Source: Gemmatimonadota bacterium (lineage in GTDB: Bacteria; Gemmatimonadota; Gemmatimonadetes; Longimicrobiales; Gaopeijiaceae). From it: a stretch of DNA of 64,000 nt. The stretch spans positions 1 through 64,000 of the forward strand of contig JAHEKM010000002.1 of the NCBI GenBank assembly GCA_024638325.1. Direction: 5' to 3'. The translations under genes were made by a program, and so were the position numbers. A model generated the notes under the pieces. It saw nothing but the letters and a program-made list of their open reading frames with translations. It ran no database searches and was not told the DNA's origin. Shown piece by piece: positions 55,248 to 64,000 of the stretch; position 1 is the first letter of the stretch, and every line of letters starts with the position of its first letter.

Positions 55248-56834
55248 GTGAGGGCCGGCGTCCGCGCTGCTCAGAAGGCGGGACGAGCCTTTCTCGCCCG
55301 AGCCGACGCGGCGCTGAATGCGCTGTACACGTGGCGCTACAACCCGCTTTATCACACGGGTGCCCTCGTGGTCGCCTGCTTTCTGGTGCTGGTGGCCACC
55401 GGGCTGTACCTACTGCTCTTCTATCGGATCGGCTCGCCGTACGACTCCGTGAGCCGCATCACCGATCAGGTCTTCGCCGGTCGCTGGATCCGCTCGCTCC
55501 ACCGCTATGTCTCGGACCTCGCGATCGTGGCGATCGCGATTCACGCACTGCGGATGTTCGTGCAGGACCGGGCGTGGGGCCCCAGGGCACTCGCCTGGGT
55601 CTCCGGCGTCGTGCTTTTCGGGGTCTTCCTGGTGGTGGGCTGGACCGGCTACGTCATGGTCTGGGACGTCCAGGGGCAGCTCATCGGCGCCGAGGGCGCA
55701 CGCCTGTTCGACTTCTTCCCGATTTTTTCCGAGCCGATCAGTCGCACGTTCGTCGGCGAGCGCCCGATGCCGAGCGCGTTCTTCTTCCTCAACTACTTCG
55801 CTCACATCGCCATCCCGGTGGGCATCGCGCTCATCCTGTGGATCCACGTCGCTCGACTGGCGAGAGCGAGCATACTCCCGCCAAAGCCGCTCCTCTGGGG
55901 CACCGTCGGGCTCTTCACCCTCGTGGCTCTGGTTCGCCCGGTCCCGATGGCGCCCGAGGCTGACCTGCTGCGGCTGCCCACCGACGTCGCCTTCGACGTC
56001 TTCTACGTCTGGATGCTCCCGATCACACGGTCCCTACCGGCTGGTTGGGCTTGGCTCGGGCTGCTGGTCTTCTTCGGGGTCCTCTTCGCCGTGCCGCTTC
56101 TGACGCGACCCGCGCAGGAGGCTCCGCGGCCCCCGTCCTGGGTGAATCCGCGCTTCTGCACCGGCTGCGAGCAGTGCTACCACGACTGTCCCTTCGAGGC
56201 CATCAGCATGGTGCCGCGCGACGACGAGCGGGAGGGCTACGTGGCGTTCGTCGACCCTGGGAAGTGCGTCAGCTGCGGGATCTGCGCGGGGTCGTGCGCG
56301 CCCATGAGTGTCGGTCCGCCCGAGCGGACAGGGCGCGACCAACTCGGGACCGTGAAGGCGTTCATCGCCGCCACGACGCTGTCGCCCGAGGAGGTCGTCC
56401 TGGTCGGCTGCGCCCAGTCCGCAGGGGGCGTCCTCCCCACCGGCGACGGTCGTGGCGAGGAGCCCGCGGTGTACGGCGTCTCCTGCGTGGGCGCCTTGCA
56501 CACGTCGGTCATCGAATACCTCGTGCGGGCCGGCGCAGGAGGCGTCATGGTGGTGGCCTGTCCCCCACGCGACTGCTGGAACCGTGAGGGCGTACGCTGG
56601 CTGGAGGAGCGCGTCTTCAACGCGCGGGAGGCCGAGCTCAAGGAGCGCGTCGACCGCCGACGAGTCCGCGTGGTGTACGCCGCCGAGTACGAGACGCGGG
56701 CCCTCGCGAGGGAGATCGAGGTCTTCAGGGACGAGGTGCGAGCTCTGGAAGGCATGGTCGCCGAGTCCGCCATCGAGATCGACACGGTGTGCGAGACCCC
56801 AGAGGTGTCCGTGGCCGCGGAGGTGACGTCTTGA
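55248..56834 (+). CDS. Fusion: cytochrome b (bc/b6f N-terminal type) + 2x[4Fe-4S] ferredoxin + MvhD-like domain
   Basis: ALYTWRYNPLYHTGALVVACFLVLVATGLYLLLFYRIGSPY; FCTGCEQCYHDCPFEAI and CVSCGICAGSCAPM; VVLVGCAQSAGG...GVSCVGALHTSVIEYLVRAGAGGVMVVACPPRDCWNREG. Confidence 0.85.
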   Translation: MRAGVRAAQKAGRAFLARADAALNALYTWRYNPLYHTGALVVACFLVLVATGLYLLLFYRIGSPYDSVSRITDQVFAGRWIRSLHRYVSDLAIVAIAIHALRMFVQDRAWGPRALAWVSGVVLFGVFLVVGWTGYVMVWDVQGQLIGAEGARLFDFFPIFSEPISRTFVGERPMPSAFFFLNYFAHIAIPVGIALILWIHVARLARASILPPKPLLWGTVGLFTLVALVRPVPMAPEADLLRLPTDVAFDVFYVWMLPITRSLPAGWAWLGLLVFFGVLFAVPLLTRPAQEAPRPPSWVNPRFCTGCEQCYHDCPFEAISMVPRDDEREGYVAFVDPGKCVSCGICAGSCAPMSVGPPERTGRDQLGTVKAFIAATTLSPEEVVLVGCAQSAGGVLPTGDGRGEEPAVYGVSCVGALHTSVIEYLVRAGAGGVMVVACPPRDCWNREGVRWLEERVFNAREAELKERVDRRRVRVVYAAEYETRALAREIEVFRDEVRALEGMVAESAIEIDTVCETPEVSVAAEVTS

Positions 56835-57352
56835 GCCCCGCCAAGCAGGCCATTGCCGGGGTCCTCGCCCTCGTGTTCGCCCTGGGACTCGCGTGGCTCT
56901 CACAGATCCCGACGTCCTACGCGGGACCCGAGGATGCCATGCTCCGGCTCTCGTGGCGGGTGCAGGGTACCATGATCGAGGAGTGCAGGACACGGACTCC
57001 TGAGGAACTCGAGGCCTTGGCGCCGCACATGCGGACCCCGCGCGTGTGCACAGGGCGGGGAGCGGACTACGAACTCAGTGTCGAGGTCGACGAGAGGGCC
57101 GTGGCCCGTGATACCCTGCGCGCGGCCGGCGCACGCCGCGACCGTCCGGTCTACGTCTTCAGGGAGATCGACCTCGAGCCGGGAAGCTACGAGGTCACTG
57201 TGGACTTCAGAGCGCTCGTGCCTCCGGGCTTCGCGGGCTCTTCGCAGCCTCTCGCGTACGGCTTCGACGGGGCCGTGAGTCTCGGCCCCGCCCAGATTGC
57301 GCTCTTAACCGTCGATTCCTCGGGCAGAGCGCTCGTCCTGAGAGAACCCTGA
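56831..57352 (+). CDS. Hypothetical membrane-anchored protein
   Basis: TTG start overlapping the upstream TGA; SPAKQAIAGVLALVFALGLAWLSQIPTSYAG. Confidence 0.6.
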   Translation: MSPAKQAIAGVLALVFALGLAWLSQIPTSYAGPEDAMLRLSWRVQGTMIEECRTRTPEELEALAPHMRTPRVCTGRGADYELSVEVDERAVARDTLRAAGARRDRPVYVFREIDLEPGSYEVTVDFRALVPPGFAGSSQPLAYGFDGAVSLGPAQIALLTVDSSGRALVLREP

Positions 57353-57363
57353 GCGCTGCGGGC

Positions 57364-57903
57364 TCACGACCCCAAGCGCCCGTCGGCGACGGCCCTCAAC
57401 ACATCCGCCGAGGTCACGATCCCGACGAGCTCTTCGCCCTCGGCCACCACGGCGCGGTGGATTCTGCCGCGCACCAGGAAGTGGCACAGTTCGGAAACCG
57501 GGGAGTCCGGCCGCACCGAGAAGGAGATGGGGGTCATGATGTCGGCCACCGCGACGCTGTCGAACGGGCCGTCCGACCACTCCTCGAGGAGGGTCTGGCC
57601 CCTGAACGGTGAATCCTCCGGGAGGAAGAAGCCGTAGACGTCCACCTCGGGATCGTCGTCGTCGTCCGGGTCGGCCATGGGGTTGGCACCGAAGCCGGCG
57701 GGGCGCACCACCGCAGTGGAGTCCTCTGCGGCCAGCCGCACCAGATCGGTCGCGGAAACGACTCCGACGAGCGCGTTGCTGGAGTCCAGCACGGGCACCC
57801 CGCTGATCTCCTCGTCTGCGAGGAGGCGCGCGAGGTGGCGGGCGGTCGCGTCCTTGGTCACGGTCACGACGTCCGACTGCATGATATCTCTGACGGTCAG
57901 CAT
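57364..57903 (-). CDS. Tandem CBS domain protein
   Basis: MLTVRDIMQSDVVTVTKDATARHLARLLADEEISGVPVLDSSNALVGVVSATDLVRLA...VADIMTPISFSVRPDSPVSEL. Confidence 0.9.
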   Translation of the reverse strand: MLTVRDIMQSDVVTVTKDATARHLARLLADEEISGVPVLDSSNALVGVVSATDLVRLAAEDSTAVVRPAGFGANPMADPDDDDDPEVDVYGFFLPEDSPFRGQTLLEEWSDGPFDSVAVADIMTPISFSVRPDSPVSELCHFLVRGRIHRAVVAEGEELVGIVTSADVLRAVADGRLGS

Positions 57904-57923
57904 GATCCGTCGTCCTTTAGCCC

Positions 57924-58829
57924 CTAAGCGGGGTTATTTGGAGGTCTGTAGAGCAGGACAGGCACGTGGGTTCCGCGGAGCACTTTGTCCGCGGCGCTTC
58001 CGAGCACGACGCGGCTCATGCCGCCTCGGCCGTGTGTCGCCATGGCGATCATGTCGGTGCCGACGGCGTCGGCTTCTGCCAGGATGCCGTGCGCGGCCTG
58101 CGGGTCGGTCGCGACGGAGGCGGTGACTCTCAGGCCCCGCTTCCGCATTTGCTCGGCCTTCTCCTCGAGGTAGTCCGCGGCGCTCTGCTTGGCCTCGGCC
58201 AGGATCTCGGAGTTCATCTGCACCGTGTGGGGCAGATACGGCGACGCGATCTCGAGCGGGTAGGCGACCACCCGTGTCAGGTGGTACGCAGAGCCGAAGA
58301 GCGCACCGAACTCCGTGGCGTGCTCGAGCGCGGACTCGGAAAGGCTCGAGCCGTCGAGCGGCACCAGGAGCGTCTCGAAGTCGTCGGACGACTCCGGTTG
58401 AGGGGCATCACCCTCCTCGGGGCGCACGAAGAGCACGGGGGTCTCGGCCTCCCGCATGAGCGAGTCGGCAACGGACCCGAGCCACGCCCGGGACAAAGCA
58501 CCTCGACCGTGGGTCGCCATGACGACCAGGTCCACCCCGAGCTCTCGGCTCTGAGCGTGGAGTGTCTCGACGACTCGGCCGGTGTGGACCGCCGCAGTCA
58601 CCGCCCCACCCGCGTGGTCGGAGACCCGCTCCGTGACGCTGTCTAGGTACTGGGTACTCCAGTCGAGTGCCGCGGGCTCCCACTCCGCGTAGGCGAAGGC
58701 GGGAATCGGCTCCACCACCGAAATCAGGTGGAGATCGGCATTCGTCTTACGCGTCAGCGCCAGGGCGAGGGGGAGGGCAGCTTCGGCGAAGGTCGACCCA
58801 TCGAGGGGCACCAGGACGTGCTTGTACAC
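57924..58829 (-). CDS. Tandem universal stress protein (two UspA domains)
   Basis: GTG start; KHVLVPLDGSTFAEAALPLALALTR...VVMATHGRGALSRAWLGSVADSLM and a second copy ending IAMATHGRGGMSRVVLGSAADKVL. Confidence 0.93.
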   Translation of the reverse strand: MYKHVLVPLDGSTFAEAALPLALALTRKTNADLHLISVVEPIPAFAYAEWEPAALDWSTQYLDSVTERVSDHAGGAVTAAVHTGRVVETLHAQSRELGVDLVVMATHGRGALSRAWLGSVADSLMREAETPVLFVRPEEGDAPQPESSDDFETLLVPLDGSSLSESALEHATEFGALFGSAYHLTRVVAYPLEIASPYLPHTVQMNSEILAEAKQSAADYLEEKAEQMRKRGLRVTASVATDPQAAHGILAEADAVGTDMIAMATHGRGGMSRVVLGSAADKVLRGTHVPVLLYRPPNNPA

Positions 58830-58908
58830 GGTCCCTCCTTTGTTGCCGGCGGCGCCACTCTCGCGGGGCGCGCCGTGCATCTACATTCTTGCGGTCTGGG
58901 CCCCGGCC

Positions 58909-58925
58909 CGATGTCGGGGACATCG
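58909..58925. promoter_or_regulatory. Inverted repeat CGATGTC-GGG-GACATCG in the divergent USP/histidine kinase promoter region
   Basis: Perfect 7-3-7 inverted repeat. Confidence 0.5.
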
Positions 58926-58994
58926 CGTCGGGTTAGGTCGGGCAACAACCGGCACTCTCGTCGGAGAATCCTCTACGAAGAAGGGCGGTGACTC

Positions 58995-60017
58995 CTGCTC
59001 ACGAGCGACGAGTATCAGGCGATCTTCGACGCGTCGCCGGACGGTTTGTTGGTCGTCGACCGGAACGGCATCATACGGGCGGTCAACCCTCGTGTCGAAG
59101 AGCTCTTCGGATGGAGTTCCGCGGAACTCGCAGGGCAAACCGTCGACGTGCTGGTGCCGGAGTCCGTGGGCGGAGCCCACGCCGCGCACCGCGATCGCTT
59201 CGTCGCCGATCCGCACAACAGGCCCATGGGCGTGGGCCTGGATCTCCAAGGTCGACGCAAGGACGGCTCGACCTTTCCCGTAGAGATCTCGCTCAGCCCC
59301 TGGAGGCCGTCCGACGGCGACATGCGCATCATCTGTACGGTCCGAGACGTCTCGGACTACCGACGACTCCAGAACTTCTCCGAGGGTGCGCTGAGGGCGA
59401 CGGAAGAGGAACGGCAGCGCATCGCACGCGAGCTGCACGACGACACCGCGCAGCGGCTGGCGACGCTCATTCTGCGGGTGCGGCGTCTCGCGATGGAGGC
59501 GGACCCCACGGCACGTACGGATATGCTGGAGGACGTGCGCGACGAGATCGTCGACGCCACGGAGGGCGTCAAACGTATGGCCCGGGGCCTGCGTCCTCCT
59601 GAGATCGAGGAGCTGGGCTTGGAGCTCGCCATCACCGCCCACGTGCGTAGCCTGCGGGAGGGCGCGGACTTCGAGGTCGACACGGAGTTGGGCGACGTGG
59701 ACTCGTACCTCGGCGATACGGCGAAGCTGGCCCTGTACCGTATCATTCAGGAGGCCCTTTCCAACGCCCGCCGCCACGGTCAGGCCCAAGGGGCGCTCGT
59801 CCGCCTGTACCTCCAGGGGTCCAAGGTGATCGCCGAGGTCGTCGACCTCGGCAGCGGGTTTTTGGCGTCCCAAGCGATGGAGGGCGGCGGGGGCCTGGGC
59901 TTGGTCGGGATGCGTGAGCGAGCGACTATGATAGGTGGCATGCTGACGATCGACAGCGTCCCCGGGGAGGGGACGACCGTCCGCGTGGCCGTACCCGTAT
60001 CACGAGACTCGGAGTAA
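58995..60017 (+). CDS. PAS-domain sensor histidine kinase (NarL/LuxR-type HisKA_3)
   Basis: YQAIFDASPDGLLVVDRNGIIRAVNPRVEELFGWSSAELAGQ; ERQRIARELHDDTAQRLATLILRVRRL; GGGLGLVGMRERA. Start uncertain: CTG 58995 or TTG 59046. Confidence 0.88.
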   Translation: MLTSDEYQAIFDASPDGLLVVDRNGIIRAVNPRVEELFGWSSAELAGQTVDVLVPESVGGAHAAHRDRFVADPHNRPMGVGLDLQGRRKDGSTFPVEISLSPWRPSDGDMRIICTVRDVSDYRRLQNFSEGALRATEEERQRIARELHDDTAQRLATLILRVRRLAMEADPTARTDMLEDVRDEIVDATEGVKRMARGLRPPEIEELGLELAITAHVRSLREGADFEVDTELGDVDSYLGDTAKLALYRIIQEALSNARRHGQAQGALVRLYLQGSKVIAEVVDLGSGFLASQAMEGGGGLGLVGMRERATMIGGMLTIDSVPGEGTTVRVAVPVSRDSE

Positions 60018-60018
60018 G

Positions 60019-60672
60019 ATGGCTAAGCCGATTTCCGTCCTGTTGGTCGACGACCACGCGATGTTTCGCGCCGGCATTCGGGCCCTCCTCGAGGCCGAGG
60101 GGCACGTGAACGTGGTCGGCGAAGGCTCGTCGGGCGACGAAGCGGTCGACCTCGTGAGGGAGCTCAAGCCCAACGTGGTGGTGATGGACTTGTCGATGCC
60201 GGGGTCGAACGGGCTGGAAGCCACTCGCCGCATTGCCGCGCTCGAGCTCCAGACGAACGTCCTGGTGCTCACCGTGCACGCCGAGGAGGAGTACCTGGTG
60301 CCGGTCGTGGAGGCCGGCGCGAGCGGGTACCTGACCAAGACCAGCGCCGATACCGACCTACTGGAAGCGATCCGGATCGTCGCGCGGGGTCAGGTCTATC
60401 TTCCGCCCAAAGCCACCACACTTCTGCTCAAGCAGTACAAGGCCAACGAGGCGGACGAGGGTGTGGGACTCAACGATCTGAGTACCCGCGAGCAGGAGGT
60501 GCTGGCGCTCACGGCCGAGGGGTTCAGCTCGCGCGAGATCGGCAAGAAGCTCTTCATCAGTCCCAAGACCGTGGACACCTACCGTTCACGCATCATGGAC
60601 AAGCTCGGGCTGAACCACCGCAGTGAGCTCGTCCGGTTCGCGCTCAAAGTGGGGTTGCTCAAGCAGGTTTGA
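60019..60672 (+). CDS. LuxR/NarL-family response regulator
   Basis: ISVLLVDDHAMFRAGIRALLEAEG...VVMDLSMPG...LSTREQEVLALTAEGFSSREIGKKLFISPKTVDTYRSRIMDKLGL. Confidence 0.94.
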   Translation: MAKPISVLLVDDHAMFRAGIRALLEAEGHVNVVGEGSSGDEAVDLVRELKPNVVVMDLSMPGSNGLEATRRIAALELQTNVLVLTVHAEEEYLVPVVEAGASGYLTKTSADTDLLEAIRIVARGQVYLPPKATTLLLKQYKANEADEGVGLNDLSTREQEVLALTAEGFSSREIGKKLFISPKTVDTYRSRIMDKLGLNHRSELVRFALKVGLLKQV

Positions 60673-60700
60673 GCGCCGTTGACAGCGGAGTATCCCGCGA

Positions 60701-60739
60701 TTTAGGTTGGACTAAATACCGTCTTTAGTCCGACCTAAA
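60701..60739. promoter_or_regulatory. Long inverted repeat (operator candidate) overlapping the promoter of the di-heme peroxidase operon
   Basis: TTTAGGTTGGACTAAA-TACCGTC-TTTAGTCCGACCTAAA (16-bp arms, 1 mismatch); TTGACA (60679-60684) just upstream. Confidence 0.65.
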
Positions 60740-60744
60740 ATTCT

Positions 60745-61998
60745 GTGCCCACTCGACTCTTCCTTGTGACTGCCGCATGCCTCACGCTCGCCGCGTGCGG
60801 CATCCTCACACCCGACGGCCCCTCGCCGGAGGAGCTGCTCGACGGGACCATCGAGGGCATGACACCCTCGCAGGAGCGGCAGCACATCGCGGGCGACGAG
60901 GAGTTCGCGCGCCGCTTCGGCGTGGCCGACGGACTGGGTCCGATCTTCGTAGCGACGTCGTGTGAGCAGTGCCATGTCGGGGACGGAAAGGGGCACCCCA
61001 CGTTCACCCTGTTCCGCTTCGGGCGAGAGACGGCCTCGGGCTTCGACCCCATGGTCACCGCGGGCGGGCCGCAGCTCCAGCACCGTTCGATCCCGGGGTA
61101 CCCGCCCGAGGAGATTCCCGCCGGTGTGACCGGAGTGTCGGGCTTCCTGCCTCCCGCGGTGTCCGGCCTCGGCTTCCTCGACGCCGTCGACGACGCGACG
61201 CTGATCGCGCTCGCCGACCCGACCGACCTGGACGGGGACGGCATCAGCGGTCGTCTCCAGATTCACGCGCCGTCCGAGCTCATCGAGACCGTGCTGGCGC
61301 TCGAGGCTCGCGGATCGCCCGACCCCGGTGCACGCGGGACGCTCGTGAACGGCGGCTACATCGGTCGCTTCGGGAAGAAGGCCCTCACGGTGAACCTGCT
61401 GCACCAGACCGTCGGCGCGTACCTCGAGGACATGGGCGTGACGAGCGACCTCCTGCCGGAGGACCTCTTCAACCCCGCCGCGGGGAGCAGGGCTTCGGAC
61501 GACGCACCGGACCCGGAGGTCTCGAGCAGCACCGTCGCGAACGTCGTCTTCTACCTGAAGACGCTGCGCGCCCCTTCGCGCAGGGAAGCGGATCACCCCG
61601 AGGTTCTGGCGGGCGAGCAGACGTTCTCAGACATCGGCTGCGCGGGCTGCCACGTGCCTACCCTGACGACGGGTCGCTCGGAGATCACGGTGCTGGACCA
61701 GGTGGAGTTCCATCCCTACACGGACCTCCTCTTGCACGACATGGGACCCGAGCTCGACGACGGCTACACCGAGGGGAGTGCGGCGACCTCGGAGTGGAGA
61801 ACCCCACCGCTGTGGGGTATCGGAATTCAGCAGAACTTCCAGGGCGGAAGCGCGTTCTTCCTGCACGATGGGCGGGCGACTTCGTTACGGGAGGCCATCG
61901 AGCTGCACGGAGGGGAGGCCGCCGACTCGCGCGATGATTTCCTCGCCCTCTCCCCCCAGGATCAGGAGCGCCTGCTCCGGTTCTTGAGGTCGCTCTGA
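60745..61998 (+). CDS. Di-heme oxidoreductase/putative peroxidase lipoprotein (COG3488/DUF1111-like)
   Basis: GTG start; CEQCHVGDGKGHP and CAGCHVPTLTTG; THDGRA-like end FFLHDGRATSLREAIELHGGEA. Confidence 0.88.
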   Translation: MPTRLFLVTAACLTLAACGILTPDGPSPEELLDGTIEGMTPSQERQHIAGDEEFARRFGVADGLGPIFVATSCEQCHVGDGKGHPTFTLFRFGRETASGFDPMVTAGGPQLQHRSIPGYPPEEIPAGVTGVSGFLPPAVSGLGFLDAVDDATLIALADPTDLDGDGISGRLQIHAPSELIETVLALEARGSPDPGARGTLVNGGYIGRFGKKALTVNLLHQTVGAYLEDMGVTSDLLPEDLFNPAAGSRASDDAPDPEVSSSTVANVVFYLKTLRAPSRREADHPEVLAGEQTFSDIGCAGCHVPTLTTGRSEITVLDQVEFHPYTDLLLHDMGPELDDGYTEGSAATSEWRTPPLWGIGIQQNFQGGSAFFLHDGRATSLREAIELHGGEAADSRDDFLALSPQDQERLLRFLRSL

Positions 61999-61999
61999 C

Positions 62000-62437
62000 A
62001 TGCGCCGACGCGACTTCGTGCAGCGGCTACCGGTGATCGGCTCGGGTCTCTTTCTCGGGGCTTCCGGCCTGACCCTGCAGGCGTGTGGGGGCATCGCCTA
62101 CCTGGCCCCGACCACGGCTCCGGGACGACTCACCGTGCCACGCGCCGCGCTGGAGGCCGAGGGCGAGGCGTTCGTGCAGGCCCCTGGAATGAGTCGACCG
62201 ATCTACGTGCGCCGCGCCGGCCCCGACGGGGTCGTCGCGCTGCTGGCCTCCTGCACCCACAACGGATGTCAGCCCTCGCCCGTCGGCGGCCGACTGTTGT
62301 GCCCTTGCCACGGCAGCGAGTTCTCGCTCGAGGGCAGGGTGCTCCAGGGTCCGGCCGAGCGCCCGCTCACCCGCTACGAGGTGACCGAAGAGGCGGGCGA
62401 CGTGGTGATCTGGCTCGATCGGGTGGTGGGGGCATGA
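62000..62437 (+). CDS. Rieske [2Fe-2S] protein with TAT-like signal
   Basis: MRRRDFVQRLPVIGSG; CTHNGCQPSPVGGRLLCPCHGSEFSLEG. Confidence 0.92.
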   Translation: MRRRDFVQRLPVIGSGLFLGASGLTLQACGGIAYLAPTTAPGRLTVPRAALEAEGEAFVQAPGMSRPIYVRRAGPDGVVALLASCTHNGCQPSPVGGRLLCPCHGSEFSLEGRVLQGPAERPLTRYEVTEEAGDVVIWLDRVVGA

Positions 62438-63624
62438 GGCGGGGTCGGGTCCTCGGCGCCACGATTGCGTTCGCCGCACTGTTCGTGGTTTCGCCCGCAA
62501 CGGCCCAGTCCGACTCGACCATGGCGCAGGACGGGCTCTATCAGCGCCCATTCATCGGCTCGGTCGCCAGCACCTCCATCGGCGGGTACGTCGAGGGCAA
62601 CACGAACTACTTCGTCGAGGACGGCGTCTCCGACGGCTTCTCGATGGAGCTCCGTCGCTTCAACGTCTTTCTGTTCTCCCAGATCTCCCAGCGCATCCGC
62701 TTCCTCTCGGAGCTCGAGTTCGAACACGGTACAGAGGAAATCGCGCTCGAGACCGCGCTCGTGGACTTCGAGATCTCGCCTGCCGTCACGATTCGAGCGG
62801 GGATCATCCTGCCCCCGCTGGGCTTCCTGAACCAAAACCACGACTCCCCTCGGTGGGACTTCGTGGAGCGCCCCTTCGTCTCGACAGACGTCATTCCGTC
62901 GACCCTCTCCGAGGTCGGGGCGGGCGTCTACGGGCGCTTCGGTGCCGGGCGCTTCCTGGTGTCGTACGACGCGTACCTGACGAATGGCCTGGGCGAGGGC
63001 ATCGTCGCGAACGATCGCGGCCGCACCGACATCGCATCGGGCAAGAGCGAGGAGCAGTTCGCCGAGGACAACAACGGCTCACCTGCCGTCTCGGCGCGCG
63101 TCGCGGTGAGGGGACCGCGGCTGGGAGAGCTCGGCGTCTCGCACTACCGGGGGTATTACAACACCTACCAGGTCGAAGGCGTCGACGTGGACGAGGCTCG
63201 CTTGCTCGCCATCACCGCGCTCGACTTCGGGACCACGGTGGGCCCGGCCGAGCTTCGGGGCGAGGTCGCGTACGCGTCCATCGACGTTCCGCCTGGACTC
63301 GTCGAGCTCTTCGGGAGCGAGCAGTGGGGTGGACACCTCGACGTGGTAATCCCCGTGTGGCACCCCCGCTTCGCCGGCTACGACTCCGCGGTGCTTTCCG
63401 CGGTTCTCAGGGTCGAGCGGGTGGATTACAACTTCGGCACGTTCAGCAGTACGGATGAGGCGATCCGTGACGACGTCACCGCCGTGGTTCCGGGCGTCAG
63501 CTTCCGGCCCACGCCGAGCACCGTGTTCCGCGCCAACTATCGGTACCACTGGACGCGCGACTTCCCGGGCAACCCGGCGGCCCACACTGCCGGCCTCCAG
63601 CTGGGCCTGGCGACGTACTTCTAG
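62434..63624 (+). CDS. Outer-membrane porin-like protein
   Basis: Signal peptide; IGGYVEGNTNYFVEDGVSDGFSMELRRFNVFLFSQISQRIRFLSELEFEHGTEEIALETALVDFEI...; C-terminal GLQLGLATYF. Confidence 0.8.
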   Translation: MRRGRVLGATIAFAALFVVSPATAQSDSTMAQDGLYQRPFIGSVASTSIGGYVEGNTNYFVEDGVSDGFSMELRRFNVFLFSQISQRIRFLSELEFEHGTEEIALETALVDFEISPAVTIRAGIILPPLGFLNQNHDSPRWDFVERPFVSTDVIPSTLSEVGAGVYGRFGAGRFLVSYDAYLTNGLGEGIVANDRGRTDIASGKSEEQFAEDNNGSPAVSARVAVRGPRLGELGVSHYRGYYNTYQVEGVDVDEARLLAITALDFGTTVGPAELRGEVAYASIDVPPGLVELFGSEQWGGHLDVVIPVWHPRFAGYDSAVLSAVLRVERVDYNFGTFSSTDEAIRDDVTAVVPGVSFRPTPSTVFRANYRYHWTRDFPGNPAAHTAGLQLGLATYF

Positions 63625-63630
63625 GGCACT

Positions 63631-64000
63631 CTAGCGGCTGGCGTGCCCCGCCGGACCCAGCACCTCTCGCGAGATCGCGAGGAGCTCGCCAAGGCGGAAG
63701 GGCTTGGAGATCGTGCGCACACCCGGCGGTGCCTCCCAGGCGGAGAAGAACAGCGACGGGTGGTAGCCTGTCGCTTCCGCCAAGGCCACGACCGTCAGGT
63801 GCGGGAACTCCGCCCGGACGGCGTCCAACGCCTGCTTCGCGTTCGGCGGGTCGGTCAGGTCGGAAATCAACAGATCGACCCGGGTGCTTCGTAGCGTCTC
63901 GAGCGCCTCGGTCTCGTCCCTCGCCGCGAGCACCTGGTAGCCCTCGGACGCCAGGGCGTCCTTGAGCACGTGGCGGAGCTCGGAATTGTCCTCCACCACC
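63631..64000 (-). CDS. Response-regulator receiver domain protein, truncated at window end
   Basis: VVEDNSELRHVLKDALASEGYQVLAARDETEALETLRSTRVDLLISDLTDP...ISKPFRLGELL. Confidence 0.88.
   Translation of the reverse strand, partial: VVEDNSELRHVLKDALASEGYQVLAARDETEALETLRSTRVDLLISDLTDPPNAKQALDAVRAEFPHLTVVALAEATGYHPSLFFSAWEAPPGVRTISKPFRLGELLAISREVLGPAGHASR

Noticed and set aside
57912-57938. AGCCCC-TAAGC-GGGGTT hairpin between the CBS and USP genes
   Set aside because: Short weak stem; could be chance, so not called as a terminator.
1-64000. CRISPR arrays, prophage, IS elements, integrons
   Set aside because: No repeat-spacer periodicity, transposase, integrase or phage structural genes seen in the ORF translations.

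Overview
High-GC bacterial chromosomal segment. Gene content (DUF5916, DUF6152, PQQ beta-propeller, many lipoproteins) suggests Gemmatimonadota or a relative, but that is inference. It is densely coding, with no tRNA, rRNA, CRISPR, phage or IS element recognised. Main blocks: a CsoR-CopZ-CopA copper operon with a palindromic poly-C/poly-G operator; a sulfate-assimilation region (cysH; siroheme synthase, sulfite reductase, a conserved unknown, DUF4202); metabolic and transport genes; a His-rich protein/TonB-receptor/TlpA cluster; a heme-copper oxidase (NOR-like) operon with an Rrf2 regulator and a cytochrome b/ferredoxin/MvhD fusion; USP/CBS/two-component genes; and a di-heme peroxidase/Rieske/porin operon. 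The most exciting observation is that both sulfate-assimilation transcription units are preceded by unannotated short ORFs with runs of Cys codons (M..CSATCCCCCR.. at 14042-14143 and M..VCACCCY.. at 20556-20642). Each is followed by a perfect GC-rich intrinsic terminator just before the first biosynthetic gene. This is the architecture of cysteine-responsive transcription attenuation, present twice within 6.5 kb. A second notable find is a heme-copper oxidase subunit I whose active-site HPxVY motif reads HSSQQ (Tyr to Gln), next to a 3-Cys Rrf2 regulator, suggesting a nitric oxide reductase-type enzyme. All assignments are from reading translated sequence; no database search was run.
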